Source of the DNA: Actinomycetes bacterium
Lineage (GTDB): Bacteria; Actinomycetota; Acidimicrobiia; Acidimicrobiales; Bog-793
Length of the DNA stretch: 36,315 nt
Assembly (NCBI GenBank): GCA_021846125.1
Contig: JAJZCK010000004.1
Location: forward strand, 1 to 36,315
Direction of reading: 5' to 3'
Shown here: piece by piece, positions 35,651 to 36,315 of the stretch
How the letters are laid out: each line of letters starts with the position of its first letter
How positions within the stretch are numbered: position 1 is the stretch's first letter
The notes under the pieces: generated by a model
Databases searched by the model: none
Told to the model about the DNA's origin: nothing
What the model saw: the letters and a program-made list of their open reading frames with translations, nothing else
Position numbers and translations under genes: made by a program

Positions 35651-35735
35651 GCGAACCCCGGTACGGCGCGAACCCCGGTACGGCGCGAACCCCGGTACGG
35701 CGCGAACCCCGGTACTGCGCGAACCTCAGTACGTC
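35651..35735. repeat. 17-bp tandem repeat gcgaaccccggtacggc, 5 units (last two degenerate)
   Basis: Read directly; the last unit contains the stop codon of the SDR gene. Confidence 0.95.
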
Positions 35736-36315
35736 GCCCTACCGCCACTGATGTCGTAGACCGCACCTGTCGAGAAGCTGCACCTGTCGGACGCGAGCCA
35801 CGCGACGAGCTCGGCCACCTCCTCGGCTCGGCCCACGCGCCGCATCGGGATCAGGCTGGTGATGTGGTCGAGGACCTCCGGCGAGGTGTCCGCGTTCATA
35901 GGCGTCGCGATCACTGCCGGCGCGACCGCGTTGGCGAGCACGCCGCTCGTCGCAAGCTCCTTCGCGAGCGACTTCGTCAAGGCGATCACCGCCGCCTTCG
36001 ACGCCGAGTACGCGGACAGCCGAGGGTTTCCTTCCTTGCCCGCGATGCTCGCGATGTTGACGATCCTGCCCCAGCCGCTCTCCCGCATTGCCGGCACGAC
36101 AGCTCGGCACGTGTGGAACGTGCCCGACACGTTCACCGCGAACGTCCGCGCCCAGCCTGCGTCGTCCACCTCCCAAAGCACCACGTTGGGACCGACGACA
36201 CCGGCGCTGTTCACCAGGATGTCGACGGGCCCGAGCGAGCTCGCCGCGGACGCGACAGCTCCTGCGTCGGAGACATCGACGACCATGTCGGCACCTGGCA
36301 CGACGTCCCACGTGA
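35726..36315 (-). CDS. SDR family oxidoreductase (FabG-like), 5' end outside the window
   Basis: VDILVNSAGVVGPN; IVNIASIAG; YSASKAAVIALTKSLAKEL; no N-terminal Rossmann glycine motif inside the window. Confidence 0.92.
   Translation of the reverse strand, partial: TWDVVPGADMVVDVSDAGAVASAASSLGPVDILVNSAGVVGPNVVLWEVDDAGWARTFAVNVSGTFHTCRAVVPAMRESGWGRIVNIASIAGKEGNPRLSAYSASKAAVIALTKSLAKELATSGVLANAVAPAVIATPMNADTSPEVLDHITSLIPMRRVGRAEEVAELVAWLASDRCSFSTGAVYDISGGRATY

Noticed and set aside
34804-35735. Possible CRISPR arrays
   Set aside because: Repeat units (7 and 17 bp) are directly tandem with no spacers and no cas genes nearby.

Overview
This is a GC-rich window of actinobacterial character; an acidimicrobial-type origin is possible but is only an inference. 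I support about 26 protein-coding genes. From left to right:
- a PLP-dependent decarboxylase, a K+-channel-like membrane protein and a CHAD protein
- a sugar ABC transporter/SMP-30 operon divergent from an aldo/keto reductase
- a PAS-GGDEF-EAL protein, then MsrA
- a Tat-exported molybdopterin oxidoreductase coupled to a b-type cytochrome
- a DUF5666-like protein, threonine aldolase, ABC-F ATPase, DenD-like dehydrogenase and DUF4232-like protein
- a second DUF5666-like protein, a two-component system and a stand-alone cytochrome b
- a pfkB-whiB-gap-PNPOx cluster
- a GNAT/acyl-CoA-synthetase (Pat-like) protein, an OafA-SGNH acyltransferase, a sulfocyanin-like lipoprotein and a NIPSNAP protein
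- a small protein made of three Lsr2-type DNA-binding modules, and an SDR truncated by the window end.
The most notable unlisted signals are below.
(1) The 115-aa protein at 35068-35415 (-) is three Lsr2 C-terminal-like domains at an exact 32-aa period, with no Lsr2 dimerisation domain.
(2) A catalase remnant at about 12025-12216 (+) fuses two catalase motifs that are normally far apart.
(3) An ammonium-transporter N-terminal remnant lies at 34901-35041 (-).
(4) There is an unusual density of short perfect tandem repeats (units of 7, 9, 10, 16, 17 and 18 bp), several at gene ends or on a ribosome-binding site.
No CRISPR array, rRNA, tRNA or intact mobile element was recognised.
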